DNA from: Phyto melanocephala
Taxonomy: Eukaryota > Arthropoda > Insecta > Diptera > Rhinophoridae
Assembly: GCA_941918925.1 (NCBI GenBank)
Contig: OW799234.1
Span: 110,543,884-110,607,883, forward strand
DNA length: 64,000 nucleotides
Direction of reading: 5' to 3'
The position numbers were made by a program, and so were the translations under genes. Shown here one piece after another: positions 23,407-36,410 of this stretch (position 1 is the stretch's first letter; every line of letters begins with the position of its first letter). A model generated the notes under the pieces. That model did not search any database. It was not told where the DNA came from and saw only the letters and a program-made list of their open reading frames with translations.

Positions 23407-24471
23407 TAGGGTGATCGATTCGGTTTTACAACCGGTGGAAAACCCGGTTTTTTTCATCTTTCTGCTGACGGTTTTTTCTAAATGTTCATTTATCGAATAC
23501 ACCAGTTTTTTTATCCGCAAAAAACCAGTTTTTTATTTTTTAAAGTTTATTTTCATATACATATGTATCTTTGTAACAAATTGTACCATAGAATATATTT
23601 AGTATGCGAAAGGTTTCCAAAAATCAGAAGAAAAGCTATTAAATATTCTTCCATAATATTGTAAAAAATTTATTTGTTGTTTAAAAAACAAAAGCAAAAT
23701 AAGAAAAATAACTGAGCTTAAGTTTTATTTTTTTTTATAGGATATAAACCTAACGTTAAAAGTTAAAGGTAATTTAAGCATAAACTTAGCTGATCGATCA
23801 CTTTTAGGGAAAAAATGTAGTTACAATAAAGAAAACCCAATAATCTCTTCTTCCAGATCCTAATTTTAATTAATGACATTGAGTGTCTGTCAACTTAAAT
23901 TTCAATTAAACCATTGATATGTGTCTACCAGGGGTATAAAAAAGAATTTTTAAATTGAAATTTTTAAGATTTTCTCCTTAGCCCTTAAAATGTATTTCTA
24001 ATTACAGAAATCATTTCAAACAAAATACGTTAGTGCATATTAGTTTAAAAGATCTATTTAACATTTTAAAAATGTACAGAAGGATAAAAAAATTTATATC
24101 AGCCTTACCAAAAGACTTATTTATTTGTGTATTAATTTATGGTAATTATTTATTTTACTTGTAAAGAGTATCTGCTGTCTTTCCACTAATAAAAACAAAA
24201 TTAGTCAACTGCATTCATGTCAGTTATTGCGTTATTGTGCAGCCAAACGTATATAAACTGAAAAAATTTCATATTTAGATATAATTTTTATTATAATCTT
24301 TTTTTACAAAATTTTTTTTAATTTTTTCTTTAAATATTATATTTTATATATTCGAACCGGTTAACTGGTTTTTTCTAAATTTTCAAAATAGCAACCGCTT
24401 TTTCTTTTATTCTAAATTTTAAACTATTTGGAAACCGGTTTCTTAAAAAAATCGATTAATCGATCACCCTA
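23407..24471. mobile_element. Non-autonomous hAT-type element, copy 2 (inverted relative to copy 1)
   Basis: The element is 1065 bp, beginning TAGGGTGATCGATTCGG and ending AATCGATCACCCTA, with a perfect 8-bp duplication CTACGCAC at 23399-23406 and 24472-24479. Its interior is the reverse complement of the element at 712-1749, with the same AACCGGTT-rich subterminal blocks and a shared middle. It has no transposase gene. Confidence 0.87.
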
Positions 24472-24479
24472 CTACGCAC

Positions 24480-25306
24480 GAACAAACAACTTATGAAAGA
24501 AACAAATTTCCAATCGATAGTTCGTTTAAGGACAAGCTTATATTAAAACAGTTGGGTGCGCTATACTTAGCTCTGCAGAATACATTATTCATATATTTTA
24601 TAATAGAATAATAGAATATGTAATTTGTTTTTAAAATACAAGAATGATAAAAACAAAATTTTACCAAAAATGCGCATGTTCGTTGTAAATCAGCGCTCTC
24701 ATGCTTGTCGTCACACCAGCAACCAAGTGATTGATATTATAAGTAAAGATTGCAAAAAAGTAAATAAAGCGCTAAAATAAATAATAAATAATTAATAACA
24801 ATAAAAAATAATATATCACAAATAATTGAATTCAACAAAAATACTAAAAAAATTGGTAATTTTTGTTGGTGTAAAATTAACTCAAAACCGCTAAATAACC
24901 ATATAGGCCGCAATATTTCAATAATATACTTTTAAATAAACTTTAATGCTTTTATTCTCCTCTAATTATTATAATTCTCACTGCTTATATATTGCTTTTG
25001 TTAAGTGCGAGGCTGATGTGACACTTACATACATGCCCAGAACGAAACATTTTTTTTACAGTCGGAATGCGTAATCATATTTTTAACCTTTTGGATCTGT
25101 CTCTTATTTACACTTGCTCAGTTATTGCTGTCAATTCATTATGTATAAGCATAAGCATAAAAAATATAACAACTACAACAGAACCAACATATTTTGCACC
25201 ATTAAGTATGTACATACGTACATATGTACGTACATATGTACATACATGTATAAGCTACATCTTCTCTACATTTTCTCTTGCAATCTTAATAAAAAGATGA
25301 TATTTT
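24480..25306. other. AT-rich spacer, no gene seen
   Basis: It contains a self-complementary GTACATAC/GTACATATGTAC cluster at about 25205-25250, which is a simple ACGT-type repeat rather than a gene. Confidence 0.45.
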
Positions 25307-26028
25307 TATACCCTTCACACAGTTAAAAAGGGTATATATAGGTTTGTCATTCCGTGTGAAATTTCTACAATTTTCATTTCCGACCCCATAAAGTATATAT
25401 TTTCTGAAAGCTTATGAATAGGGGAGTCGATTAAGCTCTGTCAGTCTGTCCGTCTGTCCGCGTGTGTGTTGAAATCAACCCCCCGATATCGCCTGGAATC
25501 GGGTGAGGTATTAAAATATCAAAAATATTCGGGAGTAGATCGGTATTGAAAATCAGAAACATTGGTACATAAACAACTGAGATATGAGCAAAAAACCACG
25601 ACCACCTCGATTTTTTTTTCACAAAAACAACATTACAACAACAACATACATACATACTGAGCCAAAAATTTTTTTTTAATATTTTTTTTTCTAATTTTTT
25701 TTTTTATTTTTATTTTATATATTATTTATATTTTTATTATTTTTTTTTAAATTTTTTTTATTTTTATTTGTTTTATATTTATTACTTTATTAATTATTTT
25801 TTTTTAATTTTTTTTTTCTTACATTTTTTTTTAATTTTTAAAAAAAAATTTTTTTTGTAACATACATACTTATGTAAATTTATAATTTTACAATGGGATG
25901 TTTTTATATATGTATGTAGGTATTTCATATGAGATGAATGGTGATACAAACTACTGATATGGTATGACTACACGTTCTGAAGGGTATGTAAGATTCGGCA
26001 CGGCCGAATATAGCGCATTTACTTGTTT
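25307..26028 (+). mobile_element. DINE-1-like repeat
   Basis: It starts ATACCCTTCACACAGTT and includes 'ttccgaccccataaagtata', 'gaataggggagtcgatta', CCGTCTGTCC repeats and a T-rich tract (about 25660-25850). It ends with the 'ttcggcacggccgaa' hairpin and 'TTACTTGTTT'. Confidence 0.75.
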
Positions 26029-26029
26029 C

Positions 26030-26250
26030 CAATATCTTTGCCCGAAACGAACCAAGTGGATCAATATTAATGAGTCCGTTGAATATGTAGGGTCTTTAAA
26101 ACGTTAATTTCAACACTTACACGGACGGAAAGATGGACAGGAGTACCCAGCTAAAACGACTTCTCTATCTATAAGGAATCAGAAATTGCAAACGCAATGA
26201 CAAACTTATATATCACCTTTGAAACTTTCGTATGAAAGGTATATGAAAAT
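26030..26250 (-). repeat. Degenerate DINE-like fragment
   Basis: In reverse orientation it keeps 'aacgttaatttcaacactta', a CGGACGGA tract and 'aaattgcaaacgcaatgaca'. It directly abuts the better copy to its left. Ends are approximate. Confidence 0.45.
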
Positions 26251-26289
26251 TAATATTTGTGTTGCCAATATAACCCTCTAGATACAAAA

Positions 26290-26395
26290 TTAGATTAGGC
26301 TACTTATGTTACGGTCGATCTCCTGACGACTTTGCCAGCGAATTTGCGGTCTCAGGCGGTTCCAACCCTGTTGTCAGGTCGCACCAGAAACATAA
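26290..26395. other. GC-richer island of unknown nature
   Basis: About 100 bp with markedly higher GC, containing GGTCGATCTCCTGACGACTT and TCTCAGGCGGTTCCAACCC. Neither strand gives a convincing protein, tRNA or rRNA. It may be part of a repeat family not otherwise represented here. Confidence 0.35.
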
Positions 26396-28229
26396 AAAAA
26401 GGTAATCAAACCTTAATATATACCTTTGAAAATATAAATTCTGAAGATGGTACATACTTATTAGTAAAGCAAATATTTTGATATGAAACTTTTAGTAGTA
26501 ATTTTAAAGCATTTTACAAAAAGTTCCAGCAACACAAAGTCTGTTAATAATGGATATCGTTTATACAAGTTAATATAATTATAAAACACTAAATGAATTG
26601 CGAAATTTTATCCGACTTTTTTTTAGATATATGTATGCGTATTTAAAATGTTAACCCTTTTTAATGGGTATTTACCCACTGGTTATTTACCCTTTTGTCA
26701 TTATTATTTATGCCGTAAAAACTATTCAACTTTGGTTGTAAATTATAATTAACATTTATTTGAAATATTTTAAAACAGTATTATCTTTGGAACAAAGATT
26801 ATTATTATTTTTATTTTAACGAAACTTAATTAAGTAATAGCAAATAAATTAAAATTAAAAATCTTAAAAAGTAAATTTCCTGAAATTTGTCAGTATATGT
26901 AGGTATTTTAAAAGCCTTTAAAACATCCGTTTTTTTAATTTAATTATGCATAAGTATTTTCTTATGCTTGCGAGTAAGTGTTTTATCATTAGTTTGTATT
27001 TAAACCATATATATTACTTAATTCAATTATATATTGTATTTAGTAACCTCATTTTATATATATATATATATATATATTTAACACTTAATACCCATATCTC
27101 TACATATATTTAACCTTTTTTATAAAGAAAGTTACAAATTATATTTATCGTAACATTTTACAAATTATATACTTAATTTAATTAAATTTCTCTCAACAAA
27201 ATAAATGGATAAATATAAAAAACAAAAAACTACATTCTCAAACATCCTCTCTATTGAAATTACATTCATACTTTAGTAAAAAGCCACTGGTATTTTTCAG
27301 AGTTTGCCAACCATACATTACGATTATCTTTGCAGTTTTATCCACCATCCGCTAACCAACAACAACAATCTTATTAAAAATATATTTACATAAAAAAACC
27401 TCATATACTTTCACATGTACATTTTCATATAACTTTGTTGTAAATATAAAAATGTACGTTTGTTTTAAAGTCGAAATATATACACAAATCCAATGGTAAA
27501 CCCCATTTCAAATCCCCACTCTAAATGCACATTTAGCCGTATGTATGCATGTAAACATACATGCGTGTGTGTACGTGAAAATTTATACCCACACGCATAA
27601 TATTCCTTAAAACATTTATGTATTTTAAATAAGTTACGGGTGATTTGAAAAAGGAATCTAACATAACAATAATTCAAATTTATTTTTGGTTTTTAGAAAA
27701 TCGAAAACTATTAATTTTGCTGAAAAATTTTCACTACGTAGTTCATTGTGGCTCAAGTGAACTAGTTACAATATAGCCTTTGTATTACAATCAAGGATCA
27801 TGTCATTTTCAAACACAATATTGTAGTTCTGGGACTGGAACATAAAACTTAAAGATTTTGTCAAATAAGTTAAGCTCCAATCAGCTAAGTAAAATTCTAT
27901 TAAATACATTTTGTTTCGAACACATCGTTTAATTCTGAAATGGAAAAAAAAAATAAGTATGCTATATTCGGTCATGCCTAAGTTACCACAAACCTACACC
28001 ATTTTGCTTTATTATTTTCGAATCCATATTTGATTTCGAATTTTTACACAGTAAAATTTATTCTAGTAGTCAAGTACTTTCATTTTATTCTCATATTGAT
28101 GGGGTTAAGAAAAAACTTAACCTTCATTTTGTTTAGAACGCCATTTCCTTAATTATTCATAATTTACTGTATTCTACTGGGAAAGCGCTTTCATTTGATA
28201 TCAATTTTATGCCGGTTAAATGTTTATAC
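26396..28229. other. AT-rich intergenic stretch, no gene seen
   Basis: A TA run lies at about 27055-27076. The short frames here have no recognisable domain. Confidence 0.5.
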
Positions 28230-28580
28230 AAACATTTTTTTGGCCACAGCCGGAATTCGAAACCAGGTTTCCTCTAACCAGTTTAAATGGATGTGTTGTG
28301 AAAGAACGATGTGATATTATATTTTTCCCATATATCAGTTGCTTATGGGCCAGCTTTTCTGATTTTCAATGCCGATCTGCTTCCCAATATAGCTGATATT
28401 TTAATATCCTACACGGGTCTTAGCAATATTGGGAAGCTCCAAAAAACTGATTTCAACACACTCACGGACCTACGGACATTGCCCAATCTACTCCTCTAGT
28501 CATAAACTTTTAGAAAAAATATACGAATATTCTAGAAATTTCACCAGGAATTACCCTTACACACTTTGTGAAAGATATAA
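28230..28580 (-). repeat. Degenerate DINE-like repeat, reverse orientation
   Basis: It retains 'cacagccggaattcgaaacc', 'cctctaaccagtttaaatgg', a run like 'tcaatgccgatctgcttccc', 'tgatttcaacacactcacgg' and 'acactttgtgaaaga'. These correspond in order to the complement of the intact copies, with many changes. Confidence 0.55.
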
Positions 28581-30999
28581 AAATACTTGCAAAATATATT
28601 GTATTATTGTTTTGGTATTATTTTTCCTTTAGTTTACAGCTCTCTATTTCAATCTTATCTTATGTCTTTCACCGTTCTAGGAATTGCTTTTTGATGCACT
28701 TAATAGTTCTATTCTTTTCTTTATAAAGAATGAGTAATGAAAATCTTTTTACTGAATTAAATGAATCTGCCGATACACATTTGCGAACGTTTGTTAATTT
28801 CTATTTACTTGAACAAAGTCAAACTTTGTAAAGCGACAAGTGTTTTCGTTTTAGGAATTGCGTAAGTGTTCCCAAAAACTGTAATATTATCTTTAAGATT
28901 AAGATTACTCTGATATAATGTAAATCTAACATATATGTTCCAGCCCAAAGTCATCATTATGTTACATTAGGTTTAAGAACATTCACCCAATAGCTTAGAT
29001 GAAAACAGTTGTAGACTGCTTCACCCAAGAGAAAGAGAAGATAGAGAGAAGAAGAGATAGTGAGAAAGCCATCGTAGTAGTACAGAGAGAAAGGGAGAGG
29101 GTCAGTATGGTCTTGAATCATACATGATGAATGTATAGAGGCAGTCAATTATATATATTCACCCAACAGCCGACTTCTTCTCATAGCTAATACCAGGTAG
29201 CGGCAGAATAAATATTCTAAAATCTCTTCTTTCTTTATTTAATTACAGAAACGGCAGATGCATCGTTATGTGGAATCCACTATATATTCTCCAATTATTT
29301 TAGGTTTTACTTGGATTAGTACTTGTGGAGTATTTTTAGAGAAGATGTTCCCTTTAATAACTACACACAATTTTAAATGTACAGCATACTAATTTCAGTT
29401 CTATAGAGAAATTTTTATTTCTCATTTCATACATTTCCGATGATTTTTTCTATATTCATTATATATTCATAAAGAATGATAAAGGTTGATTCAATTTCTT
29501 AGGACCTAATTTTTAAACCAATGCCAATGCACAATGATGCTTTAATTTTTTACCTATTCCTTACAGAAGTATGCAACCTCTCAGCAGCTAATATGTCAGC
29601 ATGTATTTTGTTTGCATTACAAATCTCATACGGATCTCTATTATCAGTCCTATTGAAACTATCCGGAGTATTTGTAATGAAGTTATTTTTGTTGAAAATA
29701 ATATTATTTGTATTATACTCGTATCCATGTGTATTTATACAGTATAACCTTTTAAACTGAAAAACTTTCTGTGTTTGTCTGGTAATGTATTATTTTTTTT
29801 TGTTTTACTGAAAAAAGCAACAACAACATGCGGTTGCATTTTAAGCACACCAATACATAGTAGACCAATCCACATACATGAAAAATAAATTTACTAATGT
29901 GGGTGATTTTTGAAAGGATACACATACGTCTGTATAAAAGATAAATTCGGATGATGTAGATTTTGAATTTAAATTAAACAATAGATCAGTGTTATTTCAC
30001 AAAAAACAAAACGACTCTTATCATATTTTATTAAATAAAAATACTACACTTTGCTGCACAACTACACATACATCTCAATTTTGATTTACTTCTATTATGG
30101 GGTGTTTTTAAGACTAATGAAATCTATAAATAGGTATAATATAATATCTTCTGTGTACTCTTGTGAATCAGAATGAATAGATTGAAACTTGAGCAATGCT
30201 AACAAATTATACAAATTTACTTTAATATTCATTCATCATTCGACAGGCTAGTGGCATCATCGGAAATTATATCTTTAAAAACGAACACAAAGCTCGGTTA
30301 ATGAAGATCGTTACCACACCATGATCAATATATTTTTCTTTGAAAAAAAGAATGACATTGATCTGGACGAGATACGATTTTAAAAGGATTGTGCTACGTG
30401 CGCAACTATCGGCTTATTGAAATCTAAATTTGGCGATAAGTTGATTTCGAGAAACTGACCTAAGGCCATATTATATAAGTAATATTTAACAACAAAAATA
30501 CCTATTTTTTTATTTTTTTTTTAATCAAATATTTTTCGGTCGCAACAAATCTGATAATACCCTTTACAGTCATGTACATCTCAGCTAAGCCTAGATTTTA
30601 GATTTCATGTAAATCGTCATCTTTGATTTTGAATTTTAGCATAATTAACATTAAAAGTTTTTACTAGTCAAGTCCATACATTTAATACCCATAGTGTTGG
30701 GGTTTAAAAAAATTTGTTTCGCATTTTGTTTCAGATACCATTTTGAATTTAACACTTTAGTTTACTACATTGTTAGAGGGGACAAAGTCGAAACTACTTA
30801 ATTTCACTCATATATTCGGCATTTATTCAAGGATGCCATCTTTGAATTATTTGCTTTATATCACCAACTAAATTTTAATACTCAAGCCCATTTATTTGAT
30901 TGCCACATTGGCTCTCTCGTTTGTATAGAAACTAAAAAATATCGATTTCCGTTTGTAAATTTTAGGAAAATAACCGAAGCCGTTGTACTTTGGTACTTA
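28581..30999. other. AT-rich stretch with a purine-rich tract
   Basis: A GA-rich tract fills about 29028-29100. 'attcacccaa.agc' occurs twice, about 190 bp apart (28980 and 29158), which may mark a worn repeat. I could not establish a solo LTR (no matching target duplication). No gene was seen. Confidence 0.4.
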
Positions 31000-31430
31000 T
31001 ATCTCAGTTGGCTTCATATCGATTTGTAAGTTTTTCTTAGAAATAATTTCTAAGATTACGGTTTATGATTTAATATCTTAAGCGTGTTTAGAAATTATTT
31101 AGGAGTCTAAAATAAAATTGTATATACATATAAAAATTTTTCAAATAATTTTTGTCTATAACTTTGCCGATTAGTGACAAATTTGTCCAAAATTTTCCAC
31201 AAATATCTCCAGAAGCATACCAAATCTATAAATAGTAACATAGTACATGCCAATAAATTATGTGGTAAAAATAAGGGTAAAAACAGAGACAGTCGTGTTT
31301 ATTTGTTCATATCTCAGGCGGTGTCGATTTCAACATACACACAGACTGACGAATAATGCTTAATCGACTCCCCAATGCATAATGAATATTGTTGAAATTT
31401 CACACGTCATCAAGGGTATAAAAACTTACT
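31000..31430 (-). repeat. Degenerate DINE-like repeat, reverse orientation
   Basis: Recognisable pieces are 'tcggcg'-less body, 'gatttcaacatacacacaga', 'taatcgactcccc', 'gttgaaatttcacacg' and a final 'gggtataaaaac'. It is heavily decayed. Confidence 0.45.
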
Positions 31431-31943
31431 TTTTTATTATTATACCTTTGCTAATAATACACTGATTGGGCAAACATGACATGACGGCGAAATTACACAC
31501 ATAATGACAAACTCATTACATTCATTGTGAAGTTAGGAAAATGTAAATAAAAGTGTAACTATAGAAATATAGTGCAGTGTATAGCAACAATTATATAAGT
31601 ATGTGTGTATGAATATGTTTCTAAAGTACTTAAACTTAAGCTAAACTCAAATTTTTCATTTCATTTCAATGGACATAAGTGTGTATGTATGAAAATTCTT
31701 TTACATCTTATTCCTGTTCCAGTGTGGTGGTTTGTGAATGAAGTGTGCGCGTTTTTGTGTGTGTGATAGTCTTCGTCTAACTTTAAACAATTTATCATTA
31801 AAGTTCATGCATTAAGACAGCTTTTTTTAACCACTAGAAAAAATGTTTTTTTACATTTTTTTAACGCACTTACAAAAATTAAAAGAATGTATCAAATTTT
31901 GCAAAAGTTTTTTATTTTTCTACACAACAAAAAATTAATATAT

Positions 31944-32734
31944 TTTATACCCGCCAACAAAAAAATGGCGGTAGATTTCGCACCGAAAAAGCTAAGGGGC
32001 TCAAATTTTGCCAGAATATTTTTTGTACACAAAGTTTTTTTGGTATTAAAAATAGGCTAAATAGGAATATTAGGAAGAGTAGGTAAAAAAAACGTGTCCT
32101 TCCAACATTGAATTAAATGCAATTGTGTCTAAACGCATTAACGTAGAGCCATGAAACTTCGAATGTATATTTCCCGAGTAAAAAGATATTTTTCTCTAAA
32201 AATTGCTTAACTCTATGCATTAGGAAAGGAGTTATAGATCGGTTTATTCAAAATTTAAGACATAATAAAATTGACAAAAAAACATGTATGATTCTGAAAT
32301 TTTGCAAACATTGCCTTCTGGTCAAAGTCTTTGTATTAACAGAAAATAAATGTGACACGCCTACTTTTGCGCCTCCCATATAACGCTTTATCTCGAATTC
32401 ATATAATTTCTCTATGGACAAAGTTTTTGGAAGAATAAAGGACAATATTGAAATATCTAAGTTAAATTTATAAGTAAAAACTACATAAACACTTTAACGC
32501 CCACTTTTCACGTAATCTACTGTTGATCATATTTAAGAGCTTATAAAACCGACAAAATTAGTGGTATGATTATGAAATTTCGTACATAAAGCTTTCTAGT
32601 CAATTTAATTGTTATGACAGAAAATAAAGGTGACAAGCATAACAAAATAATACATTTTGTGCTATAAAAGTACATAAAATTGGTGGTGGGTATGAAAAAT
32701 TTGGCACAGCCGAATAAATTGCTCTTTCTTGTTC
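31944..32734 (+). mobile_element. Second-class DINE-like repeat (TATACCCGCC type)
   Basis: It begins TATACCCGCCAACAAAAAAA and continues with 'aaggggctcaaattttgcca'. It ends with 'ttggcacagccgaataaatt' then GCTCTTTCTTGTTCT. The hairpin and CTTGTT terminus place it with DINE-like elements, but its body differs from the CCCTTCAC class. It shares long body blocks (for example 'aattttgccagaatatt') with the copies at 59590-60996 and 61465-62040. Confidence 0.65.
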
Positions 32735-35430
32735 TGTTATTTTATTGTTGGAAAAACTATCCTTATTAAAAGAGAATTTTACTCAAATGAAAAAGATGTT
32801 TAACAGAGTTTAACAAATGAATTATTAAAAATTTATTTTAATAATTTATTTCTTTTAATATTTTTAGAATATGAATCTGATACTCATTCCTTTCGGTATA
32901 TGTTTTGTTAGTCGAGTTATTTATAAGCCATCAAATTTATTATACCAATTTTTCAAAAATCAAAAATTGATAATTGTTATGCTTTTTACATTTGTTTGAT
33001 TCTGAAAACACCTTAAATTTCAAATTAAATATCTCTTTTTTTTTGAAAGATTTACTACCATTGATTTAAAGAAGATGCGTACATTTGCAATACTACCGTT
33101 TAGCCTTAAATGCACAATATGCCATCAGCAAAAGCCATAATTAATTCAACGGCTTTAGCAATAAATACTCTTATTGGTTTGTTCCTTCTGTTATTTCTTT
33201 CTTCTTATTTTTTGTTGCGCGCCAATACAACAAGGGCATATTTGTTTGCTTACAAAATATATAAAATTTTATAAAGTATAAATATTAAAAAACTAGATTT
33301 TATTTCGTGACTGAATTTTGTTACGTTTTTGCTTCAAATGTATGAAATATTAATAAAAATATTTAAAAAAAGAAATAGATTTTTTTTCGCGACTAGATTT
33401 TGTAACGTTTTTTGTTATTATACAAAAAGAAAAATGTTGTAATTTTTTGTTAATTTGTTGATTAATTTTCCTGAAGATGCTAGCGAAATATTGAGAAACA
33501 AAATAAAACATTGTTTAATTTGTGTTGCTTTTTATATAAAAAAAATAAAAACTGTTTTATGACCTAAGGCTTGGATAATTAAATATAAAAATTTAAAAAA
33601 AGAGGTCAAATAAAATGAATAATTATTGTAACGTTTTTACTTTAAGTGTATAAAATTTTAATGAAATTATTAAGGCAAAATTTTTTTAGTTCGAGTTTAA
33701 CAGTAGCGTTCCCCATCAGCTGGTCCAATAATTTCACCTATATGTATGTATGTATTCGCCTTGGCAAAAGGCTTATTTATAACTTAACAAAATTTTTTTT
33801 AAATACTAAATGGTAAACCCATTTAAACATTTAAGTAATTGTATAAATGTGTGAACCAAAGTAAGGGAAATCCTTTATCACACATTTCTTAAGTAATTAT
33901 ACAATGCATATTATTTTATTAATTTCACCAATTGCCTTTTGTATTGTTTACCACCGACGACTGGGATACATGCTCTTTATATATATTTATCCAGACACTC
34001 ATAAGGATTTAATTTTCTACTAAGTGTATCATATATAAACAGTGGCGAGCATATACATACATATATTTGTATATACATAAGGACTTATTCAACAAAATTT
34101 TTTTTTTGATAAACCTTAATGAGTACTTAATGATACAAAACACCACTTTAGAAAATTTTTACGGTCCTTCCTGTCTGCTTTTCTAAACTTAGACGGCTTT
34201 CATTAATCTCAGATAAAAACATTAAAATGAGTTTGTTGGGACCTGCTTCTCGGTCTGAGCCCAAATAAAAATATTCAATTCATAATAATTTTTCCTAAAT
34301 TCTTTTAATTTCAAATATTGTTAAAAGTGCATATTTGCTAAAAGGTTTTACTAATTTAAAGATCAGTTAAAAATTGGTTTTCCAAATCCCCGAATTTTAA
34401 AAAATCTTAACCTAAAGCTAACGATTTAGATTTTCATTCAAATACTTGACAAACATTTTTGTTTTGCACTGTAAAAGTTTACGTAAATAAATAAAAAAAA
34501 AACTCAATAACATACTTTTGTTTAAAATCCCTATGAAAAATGGGTTTCCTCATTGCTTATTTGCCCCTGCGTTGCTAAATTGTTTCTTATATTTTTTAAT
34601 TTTTTTTTTTTTTGTAACGCAGTTAAATGATACAATTGTTCTCATACAAACACTTACTTCAGACTAACATATTTGTATAAATGTATACTTCAGTACTTAT
34701 TATGCTGGTCCATAATGTTAGTTATTAGAAATTTTAACTCAAATTTTCGTACATAAAATGTTGCAAAAAATGCATAGAATACCAAGGTACTATTCATTAC
34801 TTTAGGTAAAACCCATTTCTATCTAAGGCCACCAAAATTAACAGCAAACACTTATTCAGGTAATGGAAGCTTGCAACTTGAGTTACAGTGTGTAAAGAGC
34901 TTTAAACAACATCTTATATATTAGTATACTTTGATAAAAATGAAATCTTGCAAAATATTAGAAAACAATTGTGTAAACTTTGTAGATTTTGATAAAGATT
35001 TCCATCAAAATCTGTTAGATATCACTCTCGTACTCATTTAAGTACACCACTTAGAATCTGAATTATGGAAATGGAAATGATAGAAGTAGATCAAAAAACA
35101 TCTCTAAGTTTTTATACTAGGTACTTATATTGTAACTGTTTTTGTGTACACATTTGATATAAGATTGACGGTTAGATTTTTAGAATTTAAGCGAAGTATC
35201 AACGCTGCGACAAAAAGAATGCAGAAATAAAACTAACATAGATTTTCTTGTTAATGAAAACTAGTTTCAATGACAAAATACATATCGTTGGTCACAGGTA
35301 AAAATGCCCTAACTCAAAAAGTTTTAAATTCACAGGAAAACGTAAAAACTTAGTAAAAACTGTATTATCATTATAAAACTAGCTGTCACTTTATTATATT
35401 CACGTTGAAAACATCCGTTTTTCGAATTTG
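32735..35430. other. AT-rich intergenic stretch with one ribozyme-like motif
   Basis: No gene was seen. The hammerhead-like motif at 33466-33498 and 'gacctaaggcttgg' some 90 bp after it belong to a repeat family also seen at 45147 and 60762. Confidence 0.45.
33466..33498 (+). ncRNA. Hammerhead-like motif, copy with collapsed stem II
   Basis: TTTTC, then CTGAAGA, T, GCTAGC, GAAA, TATT and GAGAAA. TTTTC can pair with GAGAAA, in the position of helix I. GCTAGC has no loop, so stem II cannot close within one molecule and this copy is probably inactive. See the fuller copies at 45147 and 60762. Confidence 0.35.
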
Positions 35431-36410
35431 TCATTCACAATAAGAAATAACATAAAATGATATTGTTTGGCATAGACACAATCGCCGCGGCTTTAAAGTT
35501 GACAAGGTATTTGTTATTACATTTAAGACTTTGCCATCAATCATTGTAAGAAAAAATGTAAAATCAATCGAAACACTTTTTACATTCTTTATTTCAACAA
35601 CAGAAGGCTTTAGTTTCGAAATTTGCTTTTTTATATCGTTCACTGCAGTTTTACCTCCCTCTACTGATACTTCAGTAACCTTTACATTAAGTGACACTGC
35701 TTCTTTTTTGACAGATGTAATCTTTTTGTATCCATATTCACATTATGATTTTTTAAAGAGCTTCGTAAAATAGAATATTTTTTCTTTGACAATCCCAATT
35801 CCATAAACAACGCTAAGGCTTGTTTTATATTATACTTTGTGGGTAAAGCATCTGGTGGAGTAGGAATACTACCTTTGATTCTCTGCAGTCGAACTGGGCT
35901 TGCAAGCACCACAGCTTTTGTAATGTCTGACCTTGAATTATCTTTATCTTTTACAAACTTAAGACATAATGCTTCTGAAAGATGCGATTTAGATATATCT
36001 TTTGTGTAATTTTCAAGTGTACGTTTTCTTGTGTACTCAGAACACTCTAGTTTTTGCAGGTCTTCCTCTTTTGCTGTCAGAGGATGTATGCGGTTCTTCG
36101 ATCTTTTCAAAAGTTGTAACTTCATTTAGCCAGTCTGGCTTGTTTTTTATAAATGCTTTTTTTCGTACGGTGTGAGACAAGCCATTTTTTTTTTAATTGT
36201 TAGGAAAACGAAGTGAATTTTGCTATGAATATCCAATACGTGATGTCCTGATAAATCGTGTAGTTTTTCCACAATAGCCAATTTAAATGCATTTTCTTTA
36301 TCTAAGTTTCTGAATAACTCTAACAATTCTAAATTTGTAAATGACATTATCGCACTTTGAAATAAAATTGTACAAGTTCTGTTACTGATCACTAGTTTAA
36401 GAAAATACAA
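35431..36410 (-). pseudogene. Decayed transposase-like gene, N-terminal and central parts
   Basis: The frames in order on the minus strand give: MSFTNLELLELFRNLDKENA; ..MACLTPYEKKH; 'RGRPAKTRVF' shifting to ECSEYTRKRTLENYTKD; PDALPTKYNIKQALALFMEL with GLSKKKYSILR; and FFLTMIDGKVLNVITNT. The series GRP.K..F-ECSE.T.RR, then an ALALF(ME)LGL..K.Y..LR block, then TMIDGKV.N..T is familiar from large uncharacterised transposon proteins whose C-termini carry the SDEHGERFHQ motif also found in the elements at 17701 and 38030. Several frameshifts and the loss of the C-terminal half make it a relic. The recognition is from memory and was not searched. Confidence 0.5.

Noticed and set aside
25205..25250. 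Self-complementary GTACATAC/GTACATATGTAC cluster as a possible regulatory palindrome
   Set aside because: It is a low-complexity TACA/TGTA repeat of the kind scattered throughout the window.
28960..29270. Possible solo LTR beginning TGTTACATTAG and ending TTAATTACA
   Set aside because: No target duplication could be matched at the two ends and no primer-binding site or polypurine tract is evident.
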